Positions 1 to 8,454 of a DNA stretch of 64,000 nt are shown here, piece by piece; position 1 is the first letter of the stretch, and each line of letters opens with the position of its first letter. The notes beneath the pieces were generated by a model that worked only from the letters and a program-made list of their open reading frames with translations, did no database searches and was not told the origin of the DNA. The position numbers were made by a program, and so were the translations under genes. This stretch comes from Endozoicomonas sp. OPT23 (GTDB lineage: Bacteria; Pseudomonadota; Gammaproteobacteria; Pseudomonadales; Endozoicomonadaceae), in the NCBI RefSeq assembly GCF_009653635.1, contig NZ_PPFD01000005.1, positions 310,001 through 374,000 on the forward strand. The letters are read 5' to 3'.

Positions 1-1137
1 TTTCGCCTGAGCCAGAATGGTGGAACCGGCCTGCATCAGCATCTGACTGCTGGTCATGGAAACGGTTTCTTTGGCGAAGTCGGTGTTCAGAATACGGTTT
101 TGGGAAACACCCATATTTTCTTCAATGTTGGAGAGGTTGCTTACTGTGGATTCGAGGCGGTTTTGAACGGCACCGAGGTCGGCGCGTTGTTCGTCAACTT
201 GGCTGAGTGCAGCATCAAGAATTACTGCAGCTTGTTGTGCACCAGCACTACTAGACAGATCTATATCATCTACACCTTTTTGAGCTGTTGTACCCGCAGC
301 AAGTGCAGCTACACCACCAACTGTCATACCAATCAATGAAGCGTCTGAACTCTCCGCTGTCAACTCAAAAGTACCCACACCAGTTCCACTAGCTGGCTCT
401 TTATATGCTACAGAAAGCCCGTCTACTGATTCAGACAGTGCTGCTGCTGCATCACTCAGAGACATTCCCTCTTTAAGATCAACATTCTTTGCAGCAATTT
501 TACCATCAGTCGATGCTCCTATCGCAACTGTCATATCTGCTGATAACTTACCACCCTTCACATCATCCGAGTCAATTACAGCAGCAGTACCACCAGATGC
601 CCCCCCAGCAACACTTGCCGTACTCAGCTCTCCAAGCTTATCCGCCCCCATATCCTGAACACCAAAAGAGATAGTTTCAGAAGCATTGGAGCCAATCTGG
701 AAGGACATATTATCAGAAGAACCGTCCAGCAGTTTAATACCCGCAAAGTTGGTGGTATCAGAAATACGGTCAATTTCAGTAACCAGTGCACCAATCTCTT
801 TCTGCATCGCACCACGGTCTTTATCAGTGTTGCTGTCGTTAGCAGACTGCAGCGCCAGGTCACGCATACGGTTCATGATATTGGTGTTTTCCTGCATGGC
901 ACCTTCAGCGGTTTGGGCCATGGAGATCGCATCGTTGGCGTTACGCTGGGCAACGTTCAGGCCACTCATCTGAGTGCCCATACGGTTGGAGATCTGCATA
1001 CCGGCGGCATCGTCAGCAGCGGAGTTAATACGCTTACCGGTAGACAGCTTGAGCATGCTGTCCTGCAGGGAGTTCTGGGAAGTGTAAAGGTTGTTGCGCG
1101 CCATCATGGCGGAGGCATTGGAGTTAATACTGATCAT
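1..1137 (-). CDS. fliC: Flagellin (3' end cut by window edge)
   Basis: Structural subunit of the flagellar filament, exported by the flagellar type III system. The reverse strand is open from the ATG at 1137 to base 1 (379 codons). The N terminus reads [16 protein letters not shown] and continues with the conserved D0/D1 region ([20 protein letters not shown]). The last visible residues are the conserved C-terminal STILAQAK; by comparison with the neighbouring flagellin only about 11 residues and the stop are missing. The ends are nearly identical to the next flagellin gene while the middle differs, as expected for paralogous flagellins with a variable surface domain. A FliA-type promoter motif lies about 83 bases upstream. 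The identification is secure; only the end is unseen. Confidence 0.95.
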   Translation of the reverse strand, partial: MISINSNASAMMARNNLYTSQNSLQDSMLKLSTGKRINSAADDAAGMQISNRMGTQMSGLNVAQRNANDAISMAQTAEGAMQENTNIMNRMRDLALQSANDSNTDKDRGAMQKEIGALVTEIDRISDTTNFAGIKLLDGSSDNMSFQIGSNASETISFGVQDMGADKLGELSTASVAGGASGGTAAVIDSDDVKGGKLSADMTVAIGASTDGKIAAKNVDLKEGMSLSDAAAALSESVDGLSVAYKEPASGTGVGTFELTAESSDASLIGMTVGGVAALAAGTTAQKGVDDIDLSSSAGAQQAAVILDAALSQVDEQRADLGAVQNRLESTVSNLSNIEENMGVSQNRILNTDFAKETVSMTSSQMLMQAGSTILAQAK

Positions 1138-1220
1138 GAGAGCGGCTCACTTACTGTTGTATTTTATACGATGACTGTTTGGCAATGATCAACAGGACCT
1201 TGCCAAAAGTTGTTACCTTA

Positions 1221-1250
1221 ATAAACGACAATAATCAGATAGCCTTAAAC
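1221..1250 (-). promoter_or_regulatory. Putative sigma-28 (FliA) promoter of the first flagellin
   Basis: Read on the minus strand this is TTTAAG, 14 bases, GTCGTTTAT. The same two boxes with exactly the same spacing occur upstream of the second flagellin and of flgK. It resembles the FliA consensus (TAAA, about 15 bases, GCCGATAA) but with a different -10 box. Promoter function is inferred from this three-fold recurrence before late flagellar genes. Confidence 0.6.
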
Positions 1251-1290
1251 AGTTTTAACTCGTTTGAAAACAAAATATCAGAAACACAAA

Positions 1291-1310
1291 CTCCCGCACA
1301 AAGGCGGGAG
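1291..1310 (-). terminator. Rho-independent terminator after the second flagellin
   Basis: CTCCCGC and GCGGGAG form a 7-bp GC-rich stem with a 6-base loop, about 40 bases past the stop of the second flagellin gene. On the minus strand the hairpin is followed by a T-rich run (TTTGTGTTT). Confidence 0.7.
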
Positions 1311-1350
1311 CTTGTTGTACTGCTTGTACTTCTTAAAGGGGCTGAAAGAA

Positions 1351-2481
1351 TTAACCCAGCAGACGAATCGCGTTCTGAGGCAGGGCTTTTGCCTGAGCCA
1401 GAATGGTAGAACCGGCCTGCATCAGCATCTGGCTGCTGGTCATTGACACGGTTTCTTTGGCGAAGTCGGTGTTCAGAATACGGTTCTGGGAAACACCCAT
1501 GTTTTCTTCGATATTGGAGAGGTTGCTTACTGTGGATTCCAGACGGTTTTGGACGGCACCGAGGTCGGCGCGTTGTTCATCCACTTGCGCAAGCGCGCCA
1601 TCCAGAATTTCAACCGCCTGATGAGCGCCAGCTGCTGTTTTCAAGTCAATATCTTTTAGTGACTTTTCACCACCTGTCAAACCAGTTTGGGCAGTCAGAG
1701 TTACATCATCAGTACCAGATGAACCACTTGCAACCGAGACAGCAGCATCTGTTTTAGAAGTCAAAACCAAAGCGCCGTCAACAACCTCTGCTTTAGTATC
1801 TGCATCTGCTTCACCGTTTATTGCCGCGGCTAAATCACCAACCTCCTTATTTGCAGCAAGGGAGATACTTTCTCCACCGACATCAATTACAGCAGCGTTA
1901 CCAGCTGCTGATTCGTCTAAAACAGCTTTTAAGTTATCCGCACTAAGCGTAACTTTAGATGCTGTTGTGGTACCTTTAAGTTCAGAAGCAGACATATCCT
2001 GAACACCAAATGAAATAGTCTCAGATGCATTGGAACCAATCTGAAAAGACATATTGGCAGAATCACCATTCAACAGATTGATGCCTGCAAAATTAGTGGT
2101 CTCAGAGATGCGGTTCACTTCTTCAGTCAGTGCACCTACCTCCTTTTGCATAGCCTTACGGTCTTCAAGCTTATTAGAATCGTTAGCAGATTGCAGCGCC
2201 AAGTCACGCATACGGTTCATGATATTGGTATCTTCCTGCATGGCACCTTCAGCGGTTTGTGCCATGGAGATTGCATCGCTGGCGTTACGCTGGGCAACAC
2301 CCAGGCCATTCATCTGGGTGGCCATACGGTTGGAGATCTGCATACCGGCGGCATCGTCAGACGCAGAGTTAATACGCTTACCGGTAGACAGCTTAAGCAT
2401 GCTGTCCTGCAGGGTGTTCTGGGAAGTGTAGAGGTTGTTGCGCGCCATCATGGCGGAGGCATTGGAGTTGATACTAATCAT
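1351..2481 (-). CDS. fliC: Flagellin
   Basis: Complete flagellin of 376 residues. The N-terminal D0/D1 domain ([33 protein letters not shown]) and the C-terminal D1/D0 domain ([17 protein letters not shown], ending NAIRLLG) are both present. The central part, roughly residues 170-280, is rich in Ala, Thr, Ser and Asp and is short, so the surface domain is small. It is the second of two tandem paralogues, with its own upstream promoter motif (2570-2599) and downstream hairpin (1291-1310), so the two flagellins are probably separate transcription units. It is likely a FliA-dependent late gene. Confidence 0.96.
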   Translation of the reverse strand: MISINSNASAMMARNNLYTSQNTLQDSMLKLSTGKRINSASDDAAGMQISNRMATQMNGLGVAQRNASDAISMAQTAEGAMQEDTNIMNRMRDLALQSANDSNKLEDRKAMQKEVGALTEEVNRISETTNFAGINLLNGDSANMSFQIGSNASETISFGVQDMSASELKGTTTASKVTLSADNLKAVLDESAAGNAAVIDVGGESISLAANKEVGDLAAAINGEADADTKAEVVDGALVLTSKTDAAVSVASGSSGTDDVTLTAQTGLTGGEKSLKDIDLKTAAGAHQAVEILDGALAQVDEQRADLGAVQNRLESTVSNLSNIEENMGVSQNRILNTDFAKETVSMTSSQMLMQAGSTILAQAKALPQNAIRLLG

Positions 2482-2569
2482 AAATTATTGCTCTCTTAAA
2501 AACCGAGGGATGGCGATCCCTGCTATTCCGCCCCTGCTTCAAATACGATGCTTGTGGAGCTAATAACTA

Positions 2570-2599
2570 ATAAACGACACAGTATTTATTTTCTTAAAC
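2570..2599 (-). promoter_or_regulatory. Putative sigma-28 (FliA) promoter of the second flagellin
   Basis: Minus strand TTTAAG, 14 bases, GTCGTTTAT, about 88 bases before the flagellin start. It has the same boxes and spacing as the motifs before the other flagellin and flgK. Confidence 0.6.
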
Positions 2600-2705
2600 G
2601 GTTTTCTTTCTATCAGTGTCCGTTACCGAAATAATGGGATGGTATAGGCTGAAAGGGGCACACACGGATTCTAAGCCTGCTGAAACAGCAGTAAGGAAGG
2701 GCGTT

Positions 2706-2733
2706 ATGGCTGGTCAATGGCAAGGCCAGCCAT
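2706..2733. other. Inverted repeat in the flgL-flagellin gap
   Basis: ATGGCTGG and CCAGCCAT form an 8-bp perfect stem around a 12-base loop. It lies in the 346-base gap between flgL and the second flagellin, upstream of the flagellin promoter motif. No T run follows, so it is not a typical terminator. Its function is unknown. Confidence 0.4.
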
Positions 2734-2788
2734 GGATAAGTACAACTATTTCTGTAGCCATACTTAATCGAATATTAAATTGTCTTTT

Positions 2789-2807
2789 CCCCGCCTACGG
2801 CGGGAAA
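2789..2807 (-). terminator. Probable terminator after flgL
   Basis: CCCGCC, TAC, GGCGGG form a tight 6-bp GC stem about 25 bases past the flgL stop. Flanking A/T bases nearly extend the stem on both sides. The T run on the minus strand is poor, so activity is likely but not certain. Similar CCCGCC-N3-GGCGGG hairpins occur elsewhere in the window. Confidence 0.5.
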
Positions 2808-2829
2808 TGACATAGAATTCATATGCCTG

Positions 2830-3783
2830 TTAGATAAAGTTAAACAGATTAATTTTACTCACCATGGCAAAGGCTTTCTGTCCTGCTTCCAGCTGCAGCT
2901 TTTTAATCGCAAACTCGGACGTTGCCTTGGCCATATCCACATCTTCCAGACTGCTGATCAGCGACTTGTTAAAGGTCTGCATTTCAGAGTTACTGTCAGC
3001 CGCCAGCTCCAGGGTTTTCATGGACGCACCGATCTCGGTTAAACCACGGTTCATCTGTCCCTGAGACTGATCAACCGCCTCGATCGTATTCGCCAGAATC
3101 TCTTTGAAGTCATCATCACTGAGATCCTTGTCACCCGCCCTGGTTACAAACTCTTCCAGCGCATTGAAAATATTGCTGGTGTCGACTGAATCGTTGAAAT
3201 CACTTTTATCGGTGCCAGGCGCTGCTTCAATATCGAGGTTGAACAGGTCTTTAACCGTCGTACCCAGTTTTACTTTCTGGGAATCACTGACCTGTACCTT
3301 TCGAACATCGTCAGTGCCGCCGACTTTATGCTTACCCGCTGTTTCGGAAACCGGAGCCTTGTCACCTTGGGTGCCTGCAAAGATATGTTCACCACTGCCC
3401 GCCTTGGTGTTTGCCAGATCCCGGAGGTTACCGACCAGCAGTTTAATTTCCTGCAAATTAGCACTGTCAGTACGATCCTGAGCCGCCGAGCCGGTAGCCA
3501 GTACCAGATCACGCACCCGGTTCATCACATTACCCATTTCTTTCATGGAGGTTTCTGTAAGGGACAGGGCATTTTTGGAGCTATCGATGTTTTTCTTATG
3601 GTTCTCCAGACGACCAATATCGTCCTGAAGCCCCAGCAACTGGTTAGACGCCAGCACATCGTCGGAAGGCGACAGAATGCGTTTACCGGAACTCATCTGC
3701 ACCAGCAACTTATTCATCGAGGTGGACGTGGAGTTCATATTGAACTGCATGTTGCTGTTTAACTGCAGAGTACTGACACGCAT
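2830..3783 (-). CDS. flgL: Flagellar hook-filament junction protein FlgL
   Basis: Hook-associated protein 3, which joins hook and filament together with FlgK. It has 317 residues, within the family range though on the short side. The N terminus (MRVSTLQLNSNMQFNMN, MSSGKRILSPSDDVLAS) is the flagellin-like D0/D1 region of FlgL, and the C terminus (DVDMAKATSEFAIKKLQLEA) is the matching helical region. It lies 81 bases downstream of flgK on the same strand and probably shares its promoter. A GC hairpin follows the gene. Confidence 0.95.
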   Translation of the reverse strand: MRVSTLQLNSNMQFNMNSTSTSMNKLLVQMSSGKRILSPSDDVLASNQLLGLQDDIGRLENHKKNIDSSKNALSLTETSMKEMGNVMNRVRDLVLATGSAAQDRTDSANLQEIKLLVGNLRDLANTKAGSGEHIFAGTQGDKAPVSETAGKHKVGGTDDVRKVQVSDSQKVKLGTTVKDLFNLDIEAAPGTDKSDFNDSVDTSNIFNALEEFVTRAGDKDLSDDDFKEILANTIEAVDQSQGQMNRGLTEIGASMKTLELAADSNSEMQTFNKSLISSLEDVDMAKATSEFAIKKLQLEAGQKAFAMVSKINLFNFI

Positions 3784-3864
3784 AGCGTTTCCTGTTTAAA
3801 CACGTTCCGTTTAATCGGTATAAGGCTGCTTCAAGCGGAAACAGCCGTAAAATTCAGAGCTGAA

Positions 3865-5208
3865 TCACAATCTCAACAGTGTATTCAGCATTTCATTGGT
3901 AGCAGAGATGACTTTGGCATTGGCGTTATAAGCCTGCTGGAACACCACCATTTGTGCGGCTTCCTCGTCCAGATTGACGCCTGCCACGCCCAGCAACTTG
4001 CTGTTGGCGGTCTGGTGAATCTTGCTGCTGGCTTCAAAGCCTGCTTTTGCAGCGGATGTCTTACTGGCGGTGTTAACAACCAGAGCCTTATAAGCGCCGG
4101 ACAAGGTCTTTTTTGAACCTGTAGGGCCTACCAGTTTACGATCCTGAATATCGGTGAGTTTGATCAGGTTTTCGTTGTTACCCGGCTTACCTTTTTCACT
4201 GGCAAACGCCAGTTGACGGGTATCAGTAATAGCGACTTTGAGAGTCGCGGCAGCGTCGTTCGGACCAATATCAAACAGCGGCTTGCCTGCGTCATCGTTC
4301 AGGTCAAAACCAACGGCCTGCTGATCATTAAAGGCTGTTGCCAATGCCAATGCCTGCTCATTCAACGCTTCTCTTGCTGGCAACAAGGTTTTGTCGCGAA
4401 AATCCAGATGCGCTTCCAGAGCACCACCGACTGTACGCAACAGTTTTTCAGAGTCTCCGCTCTTCAGACCGATACGCACCATGTCCTTATCAGGGTTACC
4501 TGGCATCAGCGTCAGCTCATTCGCCTTGTTGCTGACCACCAGCGGTTCACCACTGCTGGTAAATAGGCCTACGGTGTTGTTCTCGTTGAAGCTGACATCC
4601 ACACCTACCATCTCGGACAGCTTTCGAACCGCAATATCACGTTCGTCCAGCAGCTCAGGCGATACCTTGCCGGCGGCATTCTGTTTGGCGATATCGGTAT
4701 TCAACCGCGCCACCTGCTTTAACACCGCATTGGCTTCACCGGTCATGGTTCGCAGCTGCTCATGAGTATCGTTCAGCTGGTCATTCATGCGGTCTGATAA
4801 ACCATTGAAACGAGCCGCCAAATCGCCCGCATCAGACAGAACCTGCTGACGGAAAGCCGGGTCCATCGGGTCGGCCTGTGCCGCATTGAGGGATTTGAAA
4901 AAGGTGTTCAAGGAAGGAGACAGCGTCATGCCTTTAGCACTGACGGCTTCTTCCATCTTGGTCATCTGATTGCTAAGCGTGGCCGCATAACCAAGGTTGG
5001 TGGCCGCATCCTGCAACTGACCGGTATAAAAACGATCAGAAATACGTTCGATCGTTTCAACAGAAACCGAACCATTATCTTCTGTTGTATAAAACGCCTT
5101 CTGTCGGGAGTAACCCAGCACAGAGGCATTGGCAATATTCTTACTGGTGACGTTCAGTGACATGGACGCCGCACTCATGCCGGCGATTCCGTTGTTCAAC
5201 ATACTCAT
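3865..5208 (-). CDS. flgK: Flagellar hook-associated protein FlgK
   Basis: Hook-associated protein 1, the first protein of the hook-filament junction. The start MSMLNNGIAGMSAASMSLNVTS carries the family N-terminal rod/hook motif (NIANASVLGYSRQ). The C terminus (NLDEEAAQMVVFQQAYNANAKVISATNEM) is the diagnostic FlgK ending. At 447 residues it is shorter than the 540-680 residues common in enterics and pseudomonads, so the middle surface-exposed domains must be reduced. A FliA-like promoter motif lies only about 36 bases upstream, which suggests transcription independent of flgB-J. Confidence 0.95.
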   Translation of the reverse strand: MSMLNNGIAGMSAASMSLNVTSKNIANASVLGYSRQKAFYTTEDNGSVSVETIERISDRFYTGQLQDAATNLGYAATLSNQMTKMEEAVSAKGMTLSPSLNTFFKSLNAAQADPMDPAFRQQVLSDAGDLAARFNGLSDRMNDQLNDTHEQLRTMTGEANAVLKQVARLNTDIAKQNAAGKVSPELLDERDIAVRKLSEMVGVDVSFNENNTVGLFTSSGEPLVVSNKANELTLMPGNPDKDMVRIGLKSGDSEKLLRTVGGALEAHLDFRDKTLLPAREALNEQALALATAFNDQQAVGFDLNDDAGKPLFDIGPNDAAATLKVAITDTRQLAFASEKGKPGNNENLIKLTDIQDRKLVGPTGSKKTLSGAYKALVVNTASKTSAAKAGFEASSKIHQTANSKLLGVAGVNLDEEAAQMVVFQQAYNANAKVISATNEMLNTLLRL

Positions 5209-5244
5209 ACAATCTTTATTCCGGCAGAATCAGTGAATAACTTT

Positions 5245-5274
5245 ATAAACGACAGAGTTATAGCTTTCTTAAAA
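5245..5274 (-). promoter_or_regulatory. Putative sigma-28 (FliA) promoter of flgK-flgL
   Basis: Minus strand TTTAAG, 14 bases, GTCGTTTAT, about 36 bases before the flgK start. The boxes and spacing are identical to those before both flagellin genes. Confidence 0.6.
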
Positions 5275-5340
5275 CAACCACTCCCTAACTCATCGAGCAG
5301 AAGAATTTACTGATAAGAAGGTTGCTCCAGTGTCGAGCAA

Positions 5341-5438
5341 GGTCTGGACTGTATTTATCTTTCAAAGGGCAGGAAGCCCTGCTAGCGAATCTGACCAGGG
5401 AAGGTCAGTTGAGCGGAAAGATAAATACAGTTCAGGCC
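5341..5438 (-). repeat. Three-way-junction structured repeat, copy A
   Basis: The outer stem pairs 5341-5363 with 5416-5438 over 23 consecutive bases, including two G-T wobbles. It encloses two hairpins: AGGGC/GCCCT (5366-5380) and CTGACC/GGTCAG (5391-5408). In the direction of flgJ-flgK transcription the conserved single-stranded parts are CCGCTCAA, GATTCGCTAGC and TTGAAA. Stem sequences differ from the other three copies but still pair, while the junction bases are constant. It lies between flgJ and flgK. Confidence 0.85.
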
Positions 5439-5458
5439 GTCAAGCATCATTCCGACAA

Positions 5459-5785
5459 TCAACCCTGTCTCTTTTCCACCTGAGCAATAATCTGCTCAGC
5501 CAACCCCAACCCTCGGGTGCGAGACATTTCAATAGACAACTGAGTATCCTGCCACTCCTGCCACATCTTCATATCACTGCCGGTAAACGGGCTGTCTTCG
5601 GCAAACACATCGCCCGCCTTCCGCATACTCTTCATCATCTGCTCCATCATCAGAGCTTCAAAATCCTGAGCCACTTCCTGCAAGGCTTCACTGTCATTGC
5701 GGCCACGAACCACTGGCCTGGCCTGATCAAACATACTGCGTGACTGCAGGGCAATAACGTCAGTATTCAGCATTCCATCGGACAT
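5459..5785 (-). CDS. flgJ: Flagellar rod-assembly protein FlgJ, rod-binding domain only
   Basis: Scaffold or cap for rod assembly in the periplasm. The 108 residues contain only the N-terminal rod-binding domain (VAQDFEALMMEQMMKSMRKAGD, then the GSDMKMWQEWQDTQLS region). The C-terminal glucosaminidase domain of enteric and Vibrio FlgJ (about 300 residues in total) is absent, so a separate enzyme must open the peptidoglycan. Single-domain FlgJ is known in other bacteria. It follows flgI by 10 bases on the same strand and is the last gene of the flgB-J run. Confidence 0.9.
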   Translation of the reverse strand: MSDGMLNTDVIALQSRSMFDQARPVVRGRNDSEALQEVAQDFEALMMEQMMKSMRKAGDVFAEDSPFTGSDMKMWQEWQDTQLSIEMSRTRGLGLAEQIIAQVEKRQG

Positions 5786-5795
5786 ATTACTTCTC

Positions 5796-6917
5796 CTACA
5801 TCACTATCAGCTCGGCCTTCAGGGCACCCGCTTCTTTCAATGCCTGCAACACCGCCATCAAATCTCCGGGCGTTGCCCCTACCTTATTAATGGCATTAAC
5901 CACATCCTGCAGAGAGTTACTGCCGGACATCATAAACAGTCGTTTCTCACCCTGATCAACACTGATCTCACTGTCGGGGGTGACCGTCGTCTTTCCCTTA
6001 CTGAACGCACCCGGCTGGCTGACATTAAAATCTTCACGAATACTGACCACCAGATTGCCATGACTAACCGCTGCTGTTTTCACCCTGACAAACTCATTCA
6101 TTACCACAGTGCCTGTGCGACTGTTGATAATAACCTTGGCCAGCGTATCGCCTTCATCTACGTCCATACGCTCCAGCACCGACATATAGGCCACTCGCTG
6201 ACTGGCATCGGCCGGAGCATTAATTCGCACCTGAACCCCATTTTCGGCACGGGCAACATCCGGCCCAAAGGTATTGTTGATCGTCTCAACAATATTACCT
6301 GCCGTAGTAAAACTCGGCTCACGAAGGTTCAGAAAGATATGTTCACGACTGGCAAAAGTACTGGGCACCGCTCGCTCGATAATGGCACCGGATGGTATTC
6401 GAGCCACTGTTGGTACATTAACCGTGATACTGGAACCATCCCGGCCTTCAGCACTGACGCCGGTCGTCATCAAACTGCCCTGGGCAATGGCATAAACAAC
6501 ACCGTCGACGCCTTTTAGTTGTGACATCAACAATGTGCCACCCTTAAGGCTTTTCGCATCACCAATCGATGACACAGTGATATCAATCGCCTGACCCGGG
6601 CTGGCAAAAGGCGACAGGGTTGCCGTAACGGAAACCGCCGCAACGTTTTTCAGGTTTGGATCAACACCTTGAGGTAGCTGAACCCCTAACTGACGCAGCA
6701 TGTTCTTCATGGACTGGGAGGTAAAGCGGGTGTTACTGGTTCGGTCACCCGTGCCCAGCAAACCCACCACAAGACCATAACCCACCAGCTGATTACTGCG
6801 CACGCCGGTTACATCCACCAGATCCATCAACCGGGCGGCACTGGCATTTACGGAGAACAACATTAATCCCGCTGCCAACCAGCGCACCGATCGCAATACT
6901 TGCTCTGAAAATCTCAT
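5796..6917 (-). CDS. flgI: Flagellar P-ring protein FlgI
   Basis: Forms the P ring around the rod in the peptidoglycan layer. It has 373 residues, the usual length. It starts with a Sec signal peptide (RWLAAGLMLFSVNASA) followed by the family opening ARLMDLVDVTGVRSNQLVGYGLVVGL. The C-terminal stretch (VQDVVNAINKVGATPGDLMAVLQALKEAGAL) is also typical. It is 12 bases downstream of flgH on the same strand. Confidence 0.97.
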   Translation of the reverse strand: MRFSEQVLRSVRWLAAGLMLFSVNASAARLMDLVDVTGVRSNQLVGYGLVVGLLGTGDRTSNTRFTSQSMKNMLRQLGVQLPQGVDPNLKNVAAVSVTATLSPFASPGQAIDITVSSIGDAKSLKGGTLLMSQLKGVDGVVYAIAQGSLMTTGVSAEGRDGSSITVNVPTVARIPSGAIIERAVPSTFASREHIFLNLREPSFTTAGNIVETINNTFGPDVARAENGVQVRINAPADASQRVAYMSVLERMDVDEGDTLAKVIINSRTGTVVMNEFVRVKTAAVSHGNLVVSIREDFNVSQPGAFSKGKTTVTPDSEISVDQGEKRLFMMSGSNSLQDVVNAINKVGATPGDLMAVLQALKEAGALKAELIVM

Positions 6918-6929
6918 TGGATCAGCCTC

Positions 6930-7580
6930 TTACATCGGAAACAGCGGGTGATTAAAGGCTCTGGATAACCAGCCCTGGGCGTTCACTTCTGCCACCGAGC
7001 CTTCTCCGGAATAAGAGATACGGGCATTGGCCAGACGCTGGGAGGAAACGGTGTTATCCGGGGTAATATCTTCCGGGCGCAAGATGCCGGAAATGCGGAT
7101 GAACTCATCGCCCTGATTCAAACGAATGCCCTTCTCTCCGCGAACCACTAAAGCACCATTTGCCAGCACCTTGACGACAGAAACGGTAATAGAGCCACTC
7201 AGCATATTTTCCTGAGAACTTGAGCCCTTACCATTGAAATCCCGCTTTAGATCAATCTTCGATTCCTTACCAACCGTACCCCAGAGTTTGGGAATAGGCA
7301 GTTCAAACTTGTTATCCTTCTTGAGACTGGTGCCCGCTGATTTGCTGGAACGGGTTTTCTCATCCAGTTTTACCGTGAGAATGTCACCAACCTGATAGGC
7401 CATACGGTCTGCAAACAGGTTGTTGGCATAAACCGGGTTATAGAGGCTGCCATCAATGGCCTGCCGTGCTTCCGGTTCGGGCAGCGGTGGTGGCGCCCAG
7501 TCGGCAGAATCCTTTTTCTGCAAAGGCACTCCCGAACAGCCAGCCAAAAACAAAACCACCGGCAGCAGGTAACGAATCAT
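6930..7580 (-). CDS. flgH: Flagellar L-ring lipoprotein FlgH
   Basis: Forms the L ring in the outer membrane. It has 216 residues. The N terminus is a lipoprotein signal with the lipobox LAGC at residues 13-16 (LFLAGCSGVPL). Family features include LYNPVYANNLFADRMAYQVGDILTV and the ending GWLSRAFNHPLFPM. It lies between flgG and flgI with gaps of 12 bases each side. Confidence 0.96.
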   Translation of the reverse strand: MIRYLLPVVLFLAGCSGVPLQKKDSADWAPPPLPEPEARQAIDGSLYNPVYANNLFADRMAYQVGDILTVKLDEKTRSSKSAGTSLKKDNKFELPIPKLWGTVGKESKIDLKRDFNGKGSSSQENMLSGSITVSVVKVLANGALVVRGEKGIRLNQGDEFIRISGILRPEDITPDNTVSSQRLANARISYSGEGSVAEVNAQGWLSRAFNHPLFPM

Positions 7581-7592
7581 CAGCTTCGCTCC

Positions 7593-8378
7593 TTACAGGG
7601 TCTGGTTGGCAAACTGCATCATTTCATCTGCAGTGGAAATAACCTTGGCGTTCATTTCGTAGCCACGCTGGGCAGTGATCATGCTGACCATCTCTTCCAC
7701 CATATTAACGTTGGAAGATTCCAGTGTGTGCTGCTTGATCTGACCCGAACCGTCCTGTCCCGGAATAGCCTGCACTGGCTGGCCACTGGAGCCTGATTCT
7801 GCAAACAGATTAGAACCCAGCGCTGCAAGGCCCGCCGGATTAATAAAACTGGCCAGAGTAATCTGTCCGACTTCCTGCGGTGTCGGGTTACCCGCCAGAG
7901 TGACACTGACCATGCCATCGGCACCAATAGTGACTCCAATGGCGTCTTCCGGAATCTGAATCGCCGGTTCAAGCGGGCTGCCGTTGGCTGTTACCATTTC
8001 GCCGTCAGAGTTCAGGTGAAACTGACCATTACGGGTGTAAGCCATAGTGCCATCGGCACGGGATACCTGGAAAAAGCCTTTGCCTTCAATAGCCATATCC
8101 AGAGCGTCACTGGTGGTCTGATAAGCGCCAACCGTAAACACCTTCTGGGTTCCAGCCACACGAACACCGGTACCCAGCTGAACACCGTTAGGGATTTCAT
8201 TGCCTTCGGTATTATCAGCACCGGGTTGACGCTGGACCTGATAGAACAGGTCTTCAAAAACAACACGGTCTCGTTTGAAACCAATGGTGTTGACGTTGGC
8301 CAGGTTGTTGGCAATAACCGACAGTTGTTTATCCTGAGCGGTAAGACCGGTTTGTCCGGTAAGCAGTGCAGAGTTCAT
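7593..8378 (-). CDS. flgG: Flagellar distal rod protein FlgG
   Basis: Distal rod subunit of the drive shaft. It has 261 residues, the usual length. The N-terminal rod motif is LSVIANNLANVNTIGFKRDR, and the C-terminal motif is SSNVNMVEEMVSMITAQRGYEMNAKVI, typical of FlgG. It lies downstream of flgF after a 76-base gap. No promoter was recognised in that gap. Confidence 0.97.
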   Translation of the reverse strand: MNSALLTGQTGLTAQDKQLSVIANNLANVNTIGFKRDRVVFEDLFYQVQRQPGADNTEGNEIPNGVQLGTGVRVAGTQKVFTVGAYQTTSDALDMAIEGKGFFQVSRADGTMAYTRNGQFHLNSDGEMVTANGSPLEPAIQIPEDAIGVTIGADGMVSVTLAGNPTPQEVGQITLASFINPAGLAALGSNLFAESGSSGQPVQAIPGQDGSGQIKQHTLESSNVNMVEEMVSMITAQRGYEMNAKVISTADEMMQFANQTL

Positions 8379-8454
8379 AGTTATAAATAGTTACTACAAT
8401 TCGATAATGATTTTTTGTACCGCCAGCTATACATCAGCAAGCAGTAGGCAAATG

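Noticed and set aside
2616-2810. 64-codon plus-strand frame in the flgL-flagellin gap
   Set aside because: Overlaps a promoter motif, an inverted repeat and a terminator hairpin; the translation has no features of a real protein.
5341-5438. Reading the structured repeat as a simple intrinsic terminator
   Set aside because: It encloses two further hairpins with conserved junction bases, lacks a T run after the outer stem and lies between genes of one functional group.
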